Assembly: GCF_947488565.1 (NCBI RefSeq)
Contig: NZ_CANKZC010000001.1
Span: forward strand, 186,001-250,000
Direction of reading: 5' to 3'
Length of the DNA stretch: 64,000 nucleotides
Source of the DNA: an uncultured Psychrobacter sp.
GTDB taxonomy: Bacteria > Pseudomonadota > Gammaproteobacteria > Pseudomonadales > Moraxellaceae
In this document: in pieces, positions 1 to 8,322 of the stretch
Layout of the letters: the number at the start of each line of letters is the position of its first letter
Position numbering within the stretch: position 1 is the first letter of the stretch
The notes under the pieces: model-generated
The model's database searches: none
What the model was told of the DNA's origin: nothing
What the model saw: only the letters and a program-made list of their open reading frames with translations
Position numbers and translations under genes: made by a program

Positions 1-2
1 GT

Positions 3-965
3 GATTTTTTCGATAAGAAAATAGCAAAGTTAGGACTATGTGCTTGTTTAAAGCGCTACTACCCTACGCTATCAGCAGGTATGGCAGGGGCGGCGCTGCA
101 TGCTGTTATCCATACTGGTTGGGCGGTCGATGTTGAGTCCGAGAATATGGCAGCGGAAGGACTGGCTTATATGGCAACTGCCTTTCAACCATTAGCGACA
201 GGCACTCACCATAGTCGACATCAATTATGGTCACCTGATGCGCCGCACCCTATTGACACGCTTGAACAAATTTTAGCTGACGATAGCCTATCTCAATTAA
301 CCAAAAGAGCTGATCAGCTGAGTCAAACTGAAGATTATAAGCAATTGAATAGAGGCGGCTTCCAGCAGCGTTTAATTACCTTCGATAACCCTAATGAGCC
401 AATGGCACAGTTTCTTAATGATAAGGTTGTACTAAAGCTACCTGAGACTGGCAATAATTTGACTCACTCTATCGAAGCGCTAACCGTGATGGCAGCAAGC
501 ATGGTGTACGGTAGTGATAATGAATTTTTTATCATTCATGGATTAACCAGTTTGCACAGCGTTTTATGCGTACTACCCCATCTTGATGAAACTGCACAGC
601 GCAATGCATTGGGTTATTGGTTTCGCGCCTTGGTGGCAACGTTCATCATTCAAAACCGCCCTAACCGTAAAAACATGCTAGCTATTATTAAAAGATGGCA
701 AGCAGATAAAAATACATCTAATAACCATCAACTAAGTGATGATGACAAAGCTTGGTGGCTACAGATCTTGCAATCGACAACCGATAGTCTCGATGAGCAT
801 GTACCTAAGACCGTTTATGTGCTAAAGCGCTGGGCTGAATGGCAGGCTTTTTCAAAGGCATCGCGTGATATATTCGCTAAAACCGCGCTTAATATTGCCA
901 CGCCTCATAAAGATGGTAAGTTGCATGAGAATTTATGGTTTAGCAATCCGTCTTCTAAAGATTGA
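3..965 (+). CDS. Questin oxidase-like (DUF4243) protein, 5'-truncated by the window edge
   Basis: The reading frame is open from the first bases of the window and stops at a TGA at 963-965, so the true start lies upstream; the first internal ATG (81) falls inside conserved sequence and is not the start. The visible ~320 residues contain a HAVIHTGW segment and later FFIIHGLTSLHSV, two histidine-bearing blocks that I recognise from the questin oxidase-like family (named after a fungal anthraquinone-ring-cleaving enzyme). The bacterial members have no established substrate. No membrane segment or signal peptide is seen in the visible part. The gene ends 45 bases before a stray ssrA 3'-end copy. 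Family assignment is from remembered motif layout and is moderately secure; the biological role is unknown. Confidence 0.6.
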   Translation, partial: DFFDKKIAKLGLCACLKRYYPTLSAGMAGAALHAVIHTGWAVDVESENMAAEGLAYMATAFQPLATGTHHSRHQLWSPDAPHPIDTLEQILADDSLSQLTKRADQLSQTEDYKQLNRGGFQQRLITFDNPNEPMAQFLNDKVVLKLPETGNNLTHSIEALTVMAASMVYGSDNEFFIIHGLTSLHSVLCVLPHLDETAQRNALGYWFRALVATFIIQNRPNRKNMLAIIKRWQADKNTSNNHQLSDDDKAWWLQILQSTTDSLDEHVPKTVYVLKRWAEWQAFSKASRDIFAKTALNIATPHKDGKLHENLWFSNPSSKD

Positions 966-1010
966 GAAGAAAGAGGTAGAAACGATAAATACGTCTAATT
1001 TTATGTATAA

Positions 1011-1048
1011 GACGCGGGTTCAACTCCCGTCATCTCTACCAAATATAA
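1011..1048 (+). repeat. Partial copy of the ssrA 3' end (att-like remnant)
   Basis: These 38 bases match 4435-4472, the last 31 nt of the tmRNA gene plus seven flanking bases, at 36 of 38 positions and in the same orientation; both differences are C in ssrA and T here. The T-arm with its TTCAACT loop and the terminal CCA are preserved, but the rest of a tmRNA or tRNA is absent. Isolated 3' ends of ssrA are typical scars of integrases that use ssrA as attachment site. Here the fragment lies upstream of the gene instead of downstream, which the usual insertion scheme does not give. Confidence 0.75.
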
Positions 1049-1116
1049 ATACCATTTCCTATAAATTTTGAGCAATTATTATGCTGTGCTAAAACTTTAA
1101 CACACACGGAATCAAA

Positions 1117-2514
1117 TTAGTTTAAAGCGTCTGCCAAGACCTCATAAATTCTAGCATCTGCAGCCTGCGCCACGTTAAAGCGCATAAAGTTTTCCGCATT
1201 TTTTGATTGGCTAAAGGCATTGCCGGGCGCTAAGACCACGCCTTGAGACAAACAATTATTTGCCAATTGAGTCGCACTATTATTATCAGGCAATCTGCAC
1301 CACAAAAACATGCCAGCTTGCGGTATCAGCCACGGGACAATACCAAGTTTTGCTAGTTTAGGTAAGGTTTGATTGCGCGCGCGTGCAAGCCGCGTATGAA
1401 TGGTATTCATATGTTTACGATAACCGCTATCCGTGAGTGCTGATAACACAACGGCTGCTGCCAGTTGATCGCCACCAAAGCCCGTCGCTACTTTTAGATC
1501 AAGCAAACTCTCAACCCACTCATTTGGCGCAGCTATATAACCACAGCGCAAGGACGCCGATAAGGTTTTAGAAAAACTACCAATATAAAACACACGTGAC
1601 AAACCGTCTAATGCCGCTAGCCGTGGCGCAGGTTTAACTTCAAAGTCAGCAAAGATATCGTCTTCAATAATATATAAGCCAGCAGCTTGTGCCAATTGCA
1701 ATACTTGGTAAGCTGTAGATGGTGATAAAGTTGCGCCAGTAGGATTATGAATGGCAGCGTTGGTAATATATAGCCGCGGTTTGTGCTTATTTAAAGTCGC
1801 TACAAAGGCTTCTGCATCTGGACCATTTGGCGTATAAGGAACGCCAATGACTTTGACTCTATGGGCGCGCAATAGCGCCCGAAAATTAAAGTAGCAGGGA
1901 TCATCCACTACTACGGTATCGCCTGCGGTCAATAAAAAACGTAAAATCAAATCTATCGCTTGCGTGCCAGACTCTGTCAATACCACTTGTGATGGCTGAG
2001 CATCGATGCCCAGTCCTGCCATTCGCCGTGTCAACAATTGGCGTAATGGGGGTAACCCTAGAGGCGTTGCATACTCGCTAATAACAGTAGCGTCGCCTCT
2101 TGCCACATGTCGTAGACCGCGACGCATACCCTCCTCAAACAACCACTCTGGCGGCAGCCAGCCGCAGCCCGGCTTTAATACGTTATTGGAGGGCTCAAGC
2201 GATTGGCGCGACACCCAGAGCGGATCTATCGTGCGATCAAGATTGTGTCCAGACTCTGTTAATGATAACGGCGCTATTGATTCTGCAACATAAAAACCAG
2301 CACCGGGACGCGAGTAAATAACGCCCTCAATTTGCAAACGCTCATAGGCTTCCATTATAGTTGATGGCGAAAATCCATAGCTATTTGCCGCCGCTCGTAC
2401 CGATGGCAAGCGCGATCCGGGCATATAAGTAACGGTGGCTATCTTTTCTTTCACATCAGCCATAACCATCTCAATTCGGGTTAATTGCTGCTTCATATTT
2501 TTAAATGAATCCAT
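1117..2514 (-). CDS. MocR/GntR-family transcriptional regulator with aminotransferase-like domain
   Basis: This 465-residue protein has the two-part MocR architecture. A winged helix-turn-helix of the GntR type occupies about residues 15-80 (SRLPSVRAAANSYGFSPSTI, then ending near FYVAES). A fold-type I aminotransferase domain follows from about 115 to the end, with the PLP-binding lysine in SFSKTLS (K316) and an NPTG loop (258-261). Such proteins bind PLP or an amino acid ligand and usually control a neighbouring gene. The divergent MFS transporter at 2724 is the obvious target. The frame can be extended to a TTG at 2520, but the ATG at 2514 is preferred; neither has a good Shine-Dalgarno sequence. 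The specific effector cannot be read from sequence. Confidence 0.9.
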   Translation of the reverse strand: MDSFKNMKQQLTRIEMVMADVKEKIATVTYMPGSRLPSVRAAANSYGFSPSTIMEAYERLQIEGVIYSRPGAGFYVAESIAPLSLTESGHNLDRTIDPLWVSRQSLEPSNNVLKPGCGWLPPEWLFEEGMRRGLRHVARGDATVISEYATPLGLPPLRQLLTRRMAGLGIDAQPSQVVLTESGTQAIDLILRFLLTAGDTVVVDDPCYFNFRALLRAHRVKVIGVPYTPNGPDAEAFVATLNKHKPRLYITNAAIHNPTGATLSPSTAYQVLQLAQAAGLYIIEDDIFADFEVKPAPRLAALDGLSRVFYIGSFSKTLSASLRCGYIAAPNEWVESLLDLKVATGFGGDQLAAAVVLSALTDSGYRKHMNTIHTRLARARNQTLPKLAKLGIVPWLIPQAGMFLWCRLPDNNSATQLANNCLSQGVVLAPGNAFSQSKNAENFMRFNVAQAADARIYEVLADALN

Positions 2515-2576
2515 GAACAAACGAATATATCATTCTGATAGAAAACTGTATGGGTTTTATACACCAAACAGTTCTG

Positions 2577-2591
2577 TCCAATTGTACTGGA
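2577..2591. promoter_or_regulatory. Candidate operator in the MocR/MFS divergent promoter region
   Basis: The 209 bases between the two start codons hold a small inverted repeat TCCA-N7-TGGA, and just beside it a longer-spaced pair AACTGT (2544-2549) and ACAGTT (2568-2573). Inverted or repeated half-sites between a MocR gene and its divergent target are the usual place for its operator. No match to a specific published site is claimed. Confidence 0.3.
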
Positions 2592-2723
2592 TTGTCTCTA
2601 GATATCCTAATGCACTTCTGTTTTAATTATTGACCGTAAATGATGTGATGTTAGTGGCAGTACTCTGATTGTGACGACAGTGAACATCAATAATTCAATG
2701 ATACTTTCAACAAGCGGTTATAT

Positions 2724-3899
2724 ATGACGAATAAAAAATATAATACATATTTGGCATTTGCTCTGTGCGTGATCACAACCAGCGTCAATATCCAAGGACC
2801 ACTTTATGCACTTTATGCCAGTAATGATGGCTATGGCGTCTTAGCAACCACAGTCGCATTCTCTTTTTATGTATTAGGTGTAATACCGGTATTATTAGCT
2901 TTTGGTGGGCTCTCAGATAGGATTGGACGAAAAAAGACGATTTTAATCTCTTTAGGTTTATCGATAGCGGCAACGGCTTTGATGATGGTCTACCCTTATA
3001 CACGAGCGTTAGCAGTAGCACGATTTATGCTAGGCGTTGGCACCGCATTAATGGCGGCGACGGCGACCGCCTATATGATTGAACTGATTGGCGCATCCGA
3101 TACGGCGCGAGCGACCACTTGGGTAACTGCCAGCACGACCATAGGCTTCGGTCTTGGCCCTGCATTAACGACGGTATCGTTAATGGTTTATGAGACTCAG
3201 CAGCCTGCCAGCTTTTTTATATTACTAGCAAGCGCGCTATTATCGATCTTTTTAGTTTGGCAATTACCAGAGACCGCGCCTAAGCGCGCCAATACAATTA
3301 AATCAATGCTCAAGCTGCCTTATTTTAATAAAGAGGTGATTTGGTATGGCGGCGGTATTTTAATTTGTTGGGCAACCACTGGATTGGTGTTGTCGATTAT
3401 CCCATCAGTGCTAGCCACGCATGGACTGGCTAAATATGCTGGGATTTCCTCTATGCTGGCTATTAGTTGCGGATTATTATTTCAGCCTATGGCTCAAAAA
3501 CTCGACCCACAAACATCAAGTAAGCTGGGCATTTTAATTTTACTTCCCGCGTATGCGCTGCTTGCTTGGGGCGCGCTGCATGCCAATTTACCAGCGATAC
3601 TTTTAGCCGCTTTTTTAGCCAGTAGCAGCTGTTATGGATTTGTCTATTTAGGCGGACTATCAGGGGTGACGCGCTCTGCTGGCAATGAGCAAGCGCGCGC
3701 TAGTGCCGGCTATTTTTTGATGGCTTATATGGGGTTTAGTGTGCCTGTCATTTTTACGGGTTTAATTGTTGATCAGTATGGTACTACTATCGCGTTTTAT
3801 GCTTTCGGGTTATTTTTAATACTTAGCGCGCTCATATTGCTTGGCAGTCATTCTATGCTAAAGCCCGATGGCACATTAGATCATATAAGCCATAATTAA
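2724..3899 (+). CDS. MFS transporter, drug/metabolite efflux type
   Basis: The 391-residue protein is almost entirely hydrophobic, with about 12 predicted membrane helices. The diagnostic MFS motif A, GGLSDRIGRKK, lies in the loop after helix 2 (residues 61-71), and a motif-C-like glycine/proline-rich stretch (GFGLGPAL) follows in helix 5. This places it in the inner membrane as a proton-linked transporter, most like single-component efflux pumps. It is transcribed divergently from a MocR-type regulator, which suggests induction by a small ligand sensed by that regulator. The start ATG has only a weak AAGCGG upstream. The substrate is not deducible. Confidence 0.85.
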   Translation: MTNKKYNTYLAFALCVITTSVNIQGPLYALYASNDGYGVLATTVAFSFYVLGVIPVLLAFGGLSDRIGRKKTILISLGLSIAATALMMVYPYTRALAVARFMLGVGTALMAATATAYMIELIGASDTARATTWVTASTTIGFGLGPALTTVSLMVYETQQPASFFILLASALLSIFLVWQLPETAPKRANTIKSMLKLPYFNKEVIWYGGGILICWATTGLVLSIIPSVLATHGLAKYAGISSMLAISCGLLFQPMAQKLDPQTSSKLGILILLPAYALLAWGALHANLPAILLAAFLASSSCYGFVYLGGLSGVTRSAGNEQARASAGYFLMAYMGFSVPVIFTGLIVDQYGTTIAFYAFGLFLILSALILLGSHSMLKPDGTLDHISHN

Positions 3900-4064
3900 T
3901 TGTTAGAATAGTTATTATTACTTTATTTAGCGCAAAAACGCCCCATATAATAAACCTAGGAACGAATAATCGGGTCAATCAAGCTAATATAGTTAAAATT
4001 ACTAATTGTTATAACATTTAACACTATATCATGTTATTAAGTGTAATGTCGCTATATGATCCTA

Positions 4065-4093
4065 TTGCCAAAAATACCATTATCTATTATAAT
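4065..4093 (+). promoter_or_regulatory. Sigma-70 promoter of ssrA
   Basis: TTGCCA (4065-4070) and a perfect TATAAT (4088-4093) are separated by 17 bases. Transcription would begin around 4100-4101, a few bases before the mature 5' end of tmRNA at 4107, which fits a short RNase P-removed leader. Confidence 0.8.
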
Positions 4094-4106
4094 ACGTCGT
4101 TCTATT

Positions 4107-4465
4107 GGGGATGTTCTGGCTTCGACGCTGGTGATGAAACTCAATGATGCATGTCGAGAGTGTATGTCCTCTCGTAAATCAAACATATATTGTTATAGTC
4201 GCAAACGACGAAACTTACGCTCTAGCAGCTTAAACCCTGCTTACTGCGCTGCCGATTACCTATAGTTGACCAGCCCAGTTGAAGCGTCCGTATATAGGTT
4301 CGCCACAAGGGATTGTCTCAATCGCTTGGGTTCAAAAGTAGAGAATCGTCCAATCCATCCTGCCTGTCGGATCGGTGCGGACTAAAATCAAAGACAGAAT
4401 CTAAACATGTAGAGTCATGAGCGTAATGCTGGCGGACGCGGGTTCAACTCCCGCCATCTCCACCA
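4107..4465 (+). ncRNA. ssrA: Transfer-messenger RNA (tmRNA)
   Basis: The 5' end begins GGGGATGTTCTGGCTTCGAC, the hallmark tmRNA start, and the 3' end carries a T-arm with TTCAACT loop, an acceptor strand and an encoded CCA (4463-4465). The acceptor strands GGGGATG and CATCTCC pair over seven positions with one G-U. The resume codon is GCA at 4201 and the short internal frame 4201-4233 encodes ANDETYALAA followed by TAA, a degradation tag whose LAA end is recognised by ClpXP and ClpAP. tmRNA with SmpB rescues stalled ribosomes. The length of 359 nt is typical. The last 31 nt are duplicated at 1011-1041. Confidence 0.97.
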
Positions 4466-4480
4466 AATATATTAAATTAA

Positions 4481-4508
4481 GTCAATCACTTAGGTGGTTG
4501 GCTTTTTT
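4481..4508 (+). terminator. Intrinsic terminator of ssrA
   Basis: GTCAATCAC (4481-4489) pairs with GTGGTTGGC (4494-4502), a nine-pair stem including G-U pairs, around the loop TTAG, and is followed by six T. The T-run overlaps the stop codon of the convergent gene at 4507. Confidence 0.75.
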
Positions 4509-4971
4509 ATGACATAATTTTGATAGGTTTTGATCTTAGAGGTTGATTATCCACTGCCCATCGATAGAGCTTTTTAAGACCATAACTTGCTGGATCGACC
4601 AGCTCTAACATATCAGCGCATGCTTCAGAACAGAACAATCGGTACTCAGGATTATAAAACCCTGGAATTATAGTTCTAATCAAAGCCAAATAGTCGTATT
4701 TAAAGCTTTTACGTTTGTTGAACCAACGTATGGCATAGTCAATATCACACATAACTGGAATCAACACCCAGTGGCTAGGCTCCATATAAATCGTCTTACG
4801 CCGCAGTCCGCCATCGCGATGACTTGAGCTAATACAATCGTAACGTTGCTCGCCCAATTCATTAATCACAAGCTCACAATGACTATAGGGAGAACCATCG
4901 ATTGTACTAATAATATGGTCTAATAACTTTCCTTTTTCTGCAATGTAAAACGCCAAATAAGTGGCTTGCAT
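4507..4971 (-). CDS. Permuted papain-like (YiiX/NlpC-P60 type) hydrolase, small
   Basis: The 154-residue protein has SPYSHCEL near its start (His31) and RLFCSEACAD late (Cys114), the His-before-Cys order of circularly permuted papain-fold NlpC/P60 enzymes such as YiiX and LRAT-like proteins. A KYDY segment (91-94) corresponds to the conserved YDY stretch of that group. There is no signal peptide, so it would act in the cytoplasm or be delivered otherwise. Similar short proteins are common in phages and prophage remnants. A strong AGGAG lies upstream of the ATG. It lies tail-to-tail with ssrA, its stop codon inside the ssrA terminator. The substrate could be an amide or thioester bond of lipid, peptide or cell wall; this is not resolvable. 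Confidence 0.6.
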   Translation of the reverse strand: MQATYLAFYIAEKGKLLDHIISTIDGSPYSHCELVINELGEQRYDCISSSHRDGGLRRKTIYMEPSHWVLIPVMCDIDYAIRWFNKRKSFKYDYLALIRTIIPGFYNPEYRLFCSEACADMLELVDPASYGLKKLYRWAVDNQPLRSKPIKIMS

Positions 4972-5043
4972 GACGTACTCCTATAGTTACATTCTCCTAT
5001 ATACATATACAGTAGCCGGCCAGTAATTGATAACAATTGCCAT

Positions 5044-5075
5044 AAAAAAGCCAGTCAAATTACCTGACTGGCTTT
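5044..5075 (-). terminator. Intrinsic terminator after the esterase gene
   Basis: AAGCCAGTCA (5048-5057) and TGACTGGCTT (5065-5074) form a ten-pair perfect stem with a seven-base loop. On the minus strand it is followed by a T-run, 24 bases past the end of the esterase gene. Confidence 0.85.
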
Positions 5076-5098
5076 GATATTTTGTTGTTTTTTGGCCT

Positions 5099-5770
5099 TC
5101 AAGCCAAGACTTCATTTAGCCATTTACCAATATTTTGTATTTGCGGCATACAGACCTGATGCGCCATTGGATAAGTATTATATTCAACGTCATATCCCTT
5201 GTCTGATAACAATTGCTGTGCTTGCTGACCCAAAATTACAGGAACGACTGGATCGTGAGTACCGTGTTCGATCAATATCGGTAACTCTTTATTAGCAGTG
5301 CTATAGTCAATGTGATCATCGGTTGCCAAATACGTAGATAAGGTCATCAATCCCGCCAGCCGCTCAGGATAGCCAAGCGCGACATGATAAGCCACTGCCC
5401 CGCCCTGCGAAAATCCTGCGATAACGATATGTTCAGGTTTGACGCCACGTTCAATCTCACGACAAATCAAGTCATGGATTTGCTGAGAAGAGGTCTCTAT
5501 CTGAGCCAAATCGACTTTACGCTCAAGACTCATCTCTAAAATATCATACCATGCTGGCATCACCATACCACCGTTTACTGTCACTGGGCGTTTAGGCGCA
5601 TGTGGAAAGATAAAGCGTACGGCCATATCATTCGCTAAGCCTAACTGCGGTACCACTGGCTCAAAGTCATTGCCGCTAGCGCCCAAGCCATGCAGCCAAA
5701 TCACTGCTCTGTCTATATTCTTTTGTGATGGGTTATGTTCAACAATGACCGCATCTAAATAATTACTCAT
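5099..5770 (-). CDS. Alpha/beta hydrolase, carboxylesterase / phospholipase family
   Basis: A 223-residue cytoplasmic alpha/beta-hydrolase of the carboxylesterase type 2 family (Pseudomonas EstB, acyl-protein thioesterase relatives). The oxyanion-hole region is WLHGLGASG (25-33), the nucleophile elbow is GFSQGG with Ser121, the acid is Asp173 in HGTHDPVVP, and the base is His204 in MAHQV. The full triad and the family-typical length indicate an active enzyme hydrolysing small acyl esters or lysophospholipid-like substrates. An AAGGAA sequence lies about ten bases upstream of the ATG. Its own terminator follows directly, so it is probably a single-gene unit. Confidence 0.9.
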   Translation of the reverse strand: MSNYLDAVIVEHNPSQKNIDRAVIWLHGLGASGNDFEPVVPQLGLANDMAVRFIFPHAPKRPVTVNGGMVMPAWYDILEMSLERKVDLAQIETSSQQIHDLICREIERGVKPEHIVIAGFSQGGAVAYHVALGYPERLAGLMTLSTYLATDDHIDYSTANKELPILIEHGTHDPVVPVILGQQAQQLLSDKGYDVEYNTYPMAHQVCMPQIQNIGKWLNEVLA

Positions 5771-5874
5771 ATTCTTTAGGTTCCTTTGAATAAAATTATG
5801 GATATAAACAATTTATGCTTTCTATAGAACTGGTTTTTTTAGTAGATTTTGTTCTTTATTTTTTAGTTCCGCAC

Positions 5875-5928
5875 AAAAAAAGCCTTTGATTGTTTCTAAT
5901 TAGATAAGACTAGAATCAACAAAAGGCT
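5875..5928 (-). terminator. Probable terminator after aroC
   Basis: On the minus strand AGCCTTTTGTTGATT (complement of 5914-5928) pairs, with small bulges, with AATCAAAGGCT (complement of 5881-5891) and is followed by seven T. The loop of about 22 bases is unusually long and contains the self-complementary TCTAATTAGA. Confidence 0.65.
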
Positions 5929-5949
5929 GATAACGCTTTGAATGCGGTT

Positions 5950-7050
5950 TTAAGTAATTGATTCTACCGGTGGCTCAACATCCCCGTTTTGACCACGATG
6001 ACGCAGATAATGATCGAGTAAGACAATCGCTAGCATGGCCTCTGCAATGGGCGTTGCACGCACCCCAACGCAAGGGTCATGACGACCTTTAGTTAGCATA
6101 TCAATTGCTTCGCCTTCTGTATTTATGCTCTTACCAGGGGTAGTAATGCTAGAAGTCGGTTTAAGCGCGATACTGACGCTGATATTCTGACCCGACGAGA
6201 TACCACCTAAGATACCGCCAGCATGATTGGCAGTGAAGCCATCTGGGGTCAGCTCATCACGAGAGCTATGCCCAAACTGTCCAGCAACAGCCATACCATC
6301 ACCAATCTCTACCCCTTTTACCGCATTGATACTCATCATTGCGTGGGCAATATCAGCGTCTAAGCGATCGAATACTGGCTCACCAAGTCCGACTGGTACA
6401 CCACTGGCAATAACTTCCAACTTCGCCCCGCAGCTAGTACCCTCTCGGCGTAGGTTGTCTATTAATGTCTCAAAGCGACCAACCGCCTCTTTGTCAGCAG
6501 TGAAGAACGGATTACTATTCACAAAGTCCCAGTCAATTTGGCTAGGGTCTGTGACGTTACTATATTCATTACCTATTTGGGTGACATGACCACGGATTTG
6601 CACACCCAAGCGCTCTTGGAGATACTTCTTAGCGATAGCACCAGCCGCGACTCGCATCGCTGTCTCCCGGGCTGATGAGCGACCGCCGCCGCGATAGTCG
6701 CGAAAGCCATACTTCATACTATAAGTATAATCAGCATGACCAGGACGAAAAGTATCTTTAATCTCACTATAGTCTTTTGATTTTTGATTGGTATTACGAA
6801 TAAGCAGACCGATGGACGTACCCGTGGTTTTACCTTCAAACACACCGGAGATAATTTCAACTTCATCAGACTCACGGCGCTGGGTTGAATACTTAGAGGT
6901 GCCTGGTTTCCGGCGGTCTAAATCTACCTGTAAATCTTCTGCAGATAATGCTAAACCTGGAGGGACGCCATCAACGATAGCCAACAAACCTGCACCATGT
7001 GACTCACCGCAAGTGGTGACGGTGAAAACCTGACCAATACTATTACCTGC
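5950..7050 (-). CDS. aroC: Chorismate synthase
   Basis: This 366-residue enzyme removes phosphate from 5-enolpyruvylshikimate-3-phosphate to give chorismate, the last shared step of aromatic amino acid, folate and ubiquinone synthesis, using reduced FMN. The three family signatures are present: GESHG near the start, the [12 protein letters not shown] block in the middle, and RHDPC near the end. The start chosen is the ATG at 7050 (MAGNSIG), which has AGGGA at proper spacing and matches the conserved N-terminus; a possible in-frame ATG at 7071 lacks a ribosome-binding site. It lies just downstream of prmB, a pairing conserved in many gammaproteobacteria. Confidence 0.97.
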   Translation of the reverse strand, partial: AGNSIGQVFTVTTCGESHGAGLLAIVDGVPPGLALSAEDLQVDLDRRKPGTSKYSTQRRESDEVEIISGVFEGKTTGTSIGLLIRNTNQKSKDYSEIKDTFRPGHADYTYSMKYGFRDYRGGGRSSARETAMRVAAGAIAKKYLQERLGVQIRGHVTQIGNEYSNVTDPSQIDWDFVNSNPFFTADKEAVGRFETLIDNLRREGTSCGAKLEVIASGVPVGLGEPVFDRLDADIAHAMMSINAVKGVEIGDGMAVAGQFGHSSRDELTPDGFTANHAGGILGGISSGQNISVSIALKPTSSITTPGKSINTEGEAIDMLTKGRHDPCVGVRATPIAEAMLAIVLLDHYLRHRGQNGDVEPPVESIT

Positions 7051-7119
7051 CATAACTGTCCCTAAACCCATAAAAATCTGTTTATATGTATTTACTAGTG
7101 GATCAAAAGCGCTGATTCG

Positions 7120-8322
7120 TTATTGACTCTTGTCCAATAACTGTACGTAATGTGCGAACAATTCACGATGCGCCATTAGCTCATCAAAAGTAATCGCAAA
7201 AATACCATGACCACCGAGTGCAAATTTTAGCCAGTCAAACTGAATGTCTGGATAAGCTTGTCTAAGCGCCCACTCACTATCACCCACTTCACACACTAAC
7301 AAGCCTTCAGGACTTAGATATTCTGGCGCTTCAAATAAAATACGATGCACCAAATCCAGTCCATCTTGTCCAGCAGCCAGTGCTTGCTCAGGCTCATACA
7401 AAAACTCAGGCGGTAAGTCGGCCATGATAGCAGCATCAACATAAGGAGGATTGGTCACAATAAGCTCATATTGATTTTCAGCTGGAATCTTCGCAAATAG
7501 ATCTGATTCAATGACATTGACTTGATGTCCAAGATCATGGTGATCAACGTTGACCATCGCCACTTCTAACGCGCCTTTGTCAATATCAACCGCATCGACT
7601 AAGGCATCGACAAAACGTGTCGCCAGTGCAATAGCAATACAACCAGACCCAGTGCATAGATCTAAAATACGCTCTGGTTGTGACAATTGTTTCATATCAA
7701 GCCCATGATCATAAAACACAGCCGGTTGACCATTGACAGCCGGTTGACCATTGACAGTTGCACCTAGAGGCTTTGCAAGCTCATTGACATCAAAATATGG
7801 GTGAAACTGCTGGCGGATTAACTCCGCTATGGGCGAGCGCGGAATAAGAACGCGTTCATCGACATAAAAAGGCAGATCACAAAAATAGGCCAAATTGATT
7901 AGGTAACTCAGCGGTTTTCGTTCAGCGATACGCTCTTCTAATAAGCTTAACACCTGCTGTTTTTCTGACGTCGTCAAACGGCAATCAAGTATTTGCTCGT
8001 TGGCGGCCCAATCTAAAGACAGAGAATGCAAAACAATCGCTGACGCTTCAGCAAACTCATCAGTAGTACCTTGTGCCACAACCACATCATAATTGCGTAG
8101 TTGAGTGACTGAAAAACGAATGAAATCACGTATGCTAGATAATTGTTCACGCGCCTCTTCAAGCTCGCTATGTAAGTTTGCAAATTGATCTTCTTCAGTG
8201 ATTAGATCCGTTTCATCTGTATCCAACCCATCTTGTAGATTCTGCTCAAAATGTTGAGACGCTTGATCATTAGAATATTGGTTTTGAAACTCTTCTGCAC
8301 TCATAGTCTGGTGTTCTGACAT
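7120..8322 (-). CDS. prmB: Ribosomal protein L3 N5-glutamine methyltransferase
   Basis: A SAM-dependent methyltransferase of the PrmB/PrmC (HemK) family. The SAM-binding loop is LDLCTGSGCIAIA (220-232) and the catalytic NPPY is at 291-294. The position directly before aroC identifies it as PrmB, which methylates a glutamine of ribosomal protein L3, rather than the release-factor enzyme PrmC. At 400 residues it is about 90 longer than usual. The extra length is an acidic, glutamine-rich N-terminus (about residues 1-60) and a small in-frame duplication, NGQPAV twice at 191-202, produced by an 18-base tandem repeat at 7718-7753. The start has AAGGTG upstream. Confidence 0.92.
   Translation of the reverse strand: MSEHQTMSAEEFQNQYSNDQASQHFEQNLQDGLDTDETDLITEEDQFANLHSELEEAREQLSSIRDFIRFSVTQLRNYDVVVAQGTTDEFAEASAIVLHSLSLDWAANEQILDCRLTTSEKQQVLSLLEERIAERKPLSYLINLAYFCDLPFYVDERVLIPRSPIAELIRQQFHPYFDVNELAKPLGATVNGQPAVNGQPAVFYDHGLDMKQLSQPERILDLCTGSGCIAIALATRFVDALVDAVDIDKGALEVAMVNVDHHDLGHQVNVIESDLFAKIPAENQYELIVTNPPYVDAAIMADLPPEFLYEPEQALAAGQDGLDLVHRILFEAPEYLSPEGLLVCEVGDSEWALRQAYPDIQFDWLKFALGGHGIFAITFDELMAHRELFAHYVQLLDKSQ
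7718..7757. repeat. 18-bp in-frame tandem repeat inside prmB
   Basis: Two identical 18-base units (7718-7735 and 7736-7753) are followed by the first four bases of a third. Because the unit is a multiple of three it adds the hexapeptide NGQPAV without a frameshift, between the N-terminal helical domain and the SAM-binding loop. Confidence 0.9.

Noticed and set aside
972..1041. A complete tRNA-like gene ending at the stray ssrA fragment; AGAGGTA at 972-978 can pair with the acceptor strand at 1031-1037.
   Set aside because: Only about 34 bases remain between acceptor and T-arm, too few for D and anticodon arms, and one acceptor pair is mismatched. A partial ssrA copy explains it better.
865..1071. 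A frame spanning the end of the questin-oxidase-like gene and the ssrA fragment.
   Set aside because: It is out of frame with the conserved gene and reads through the RNA remnant.
2006..2321. Two overlapping plus-strand frames.
   Set aside because: They lie opposite the MocR regulator, which has full domain support; no start signals or recognisable sequence.
4056..4265. A 69-codon open frame on the plus strand.
   Set aside because: It overlaps the ssrA promoter and the tmRNA body; the RNA gene explains the sequence.
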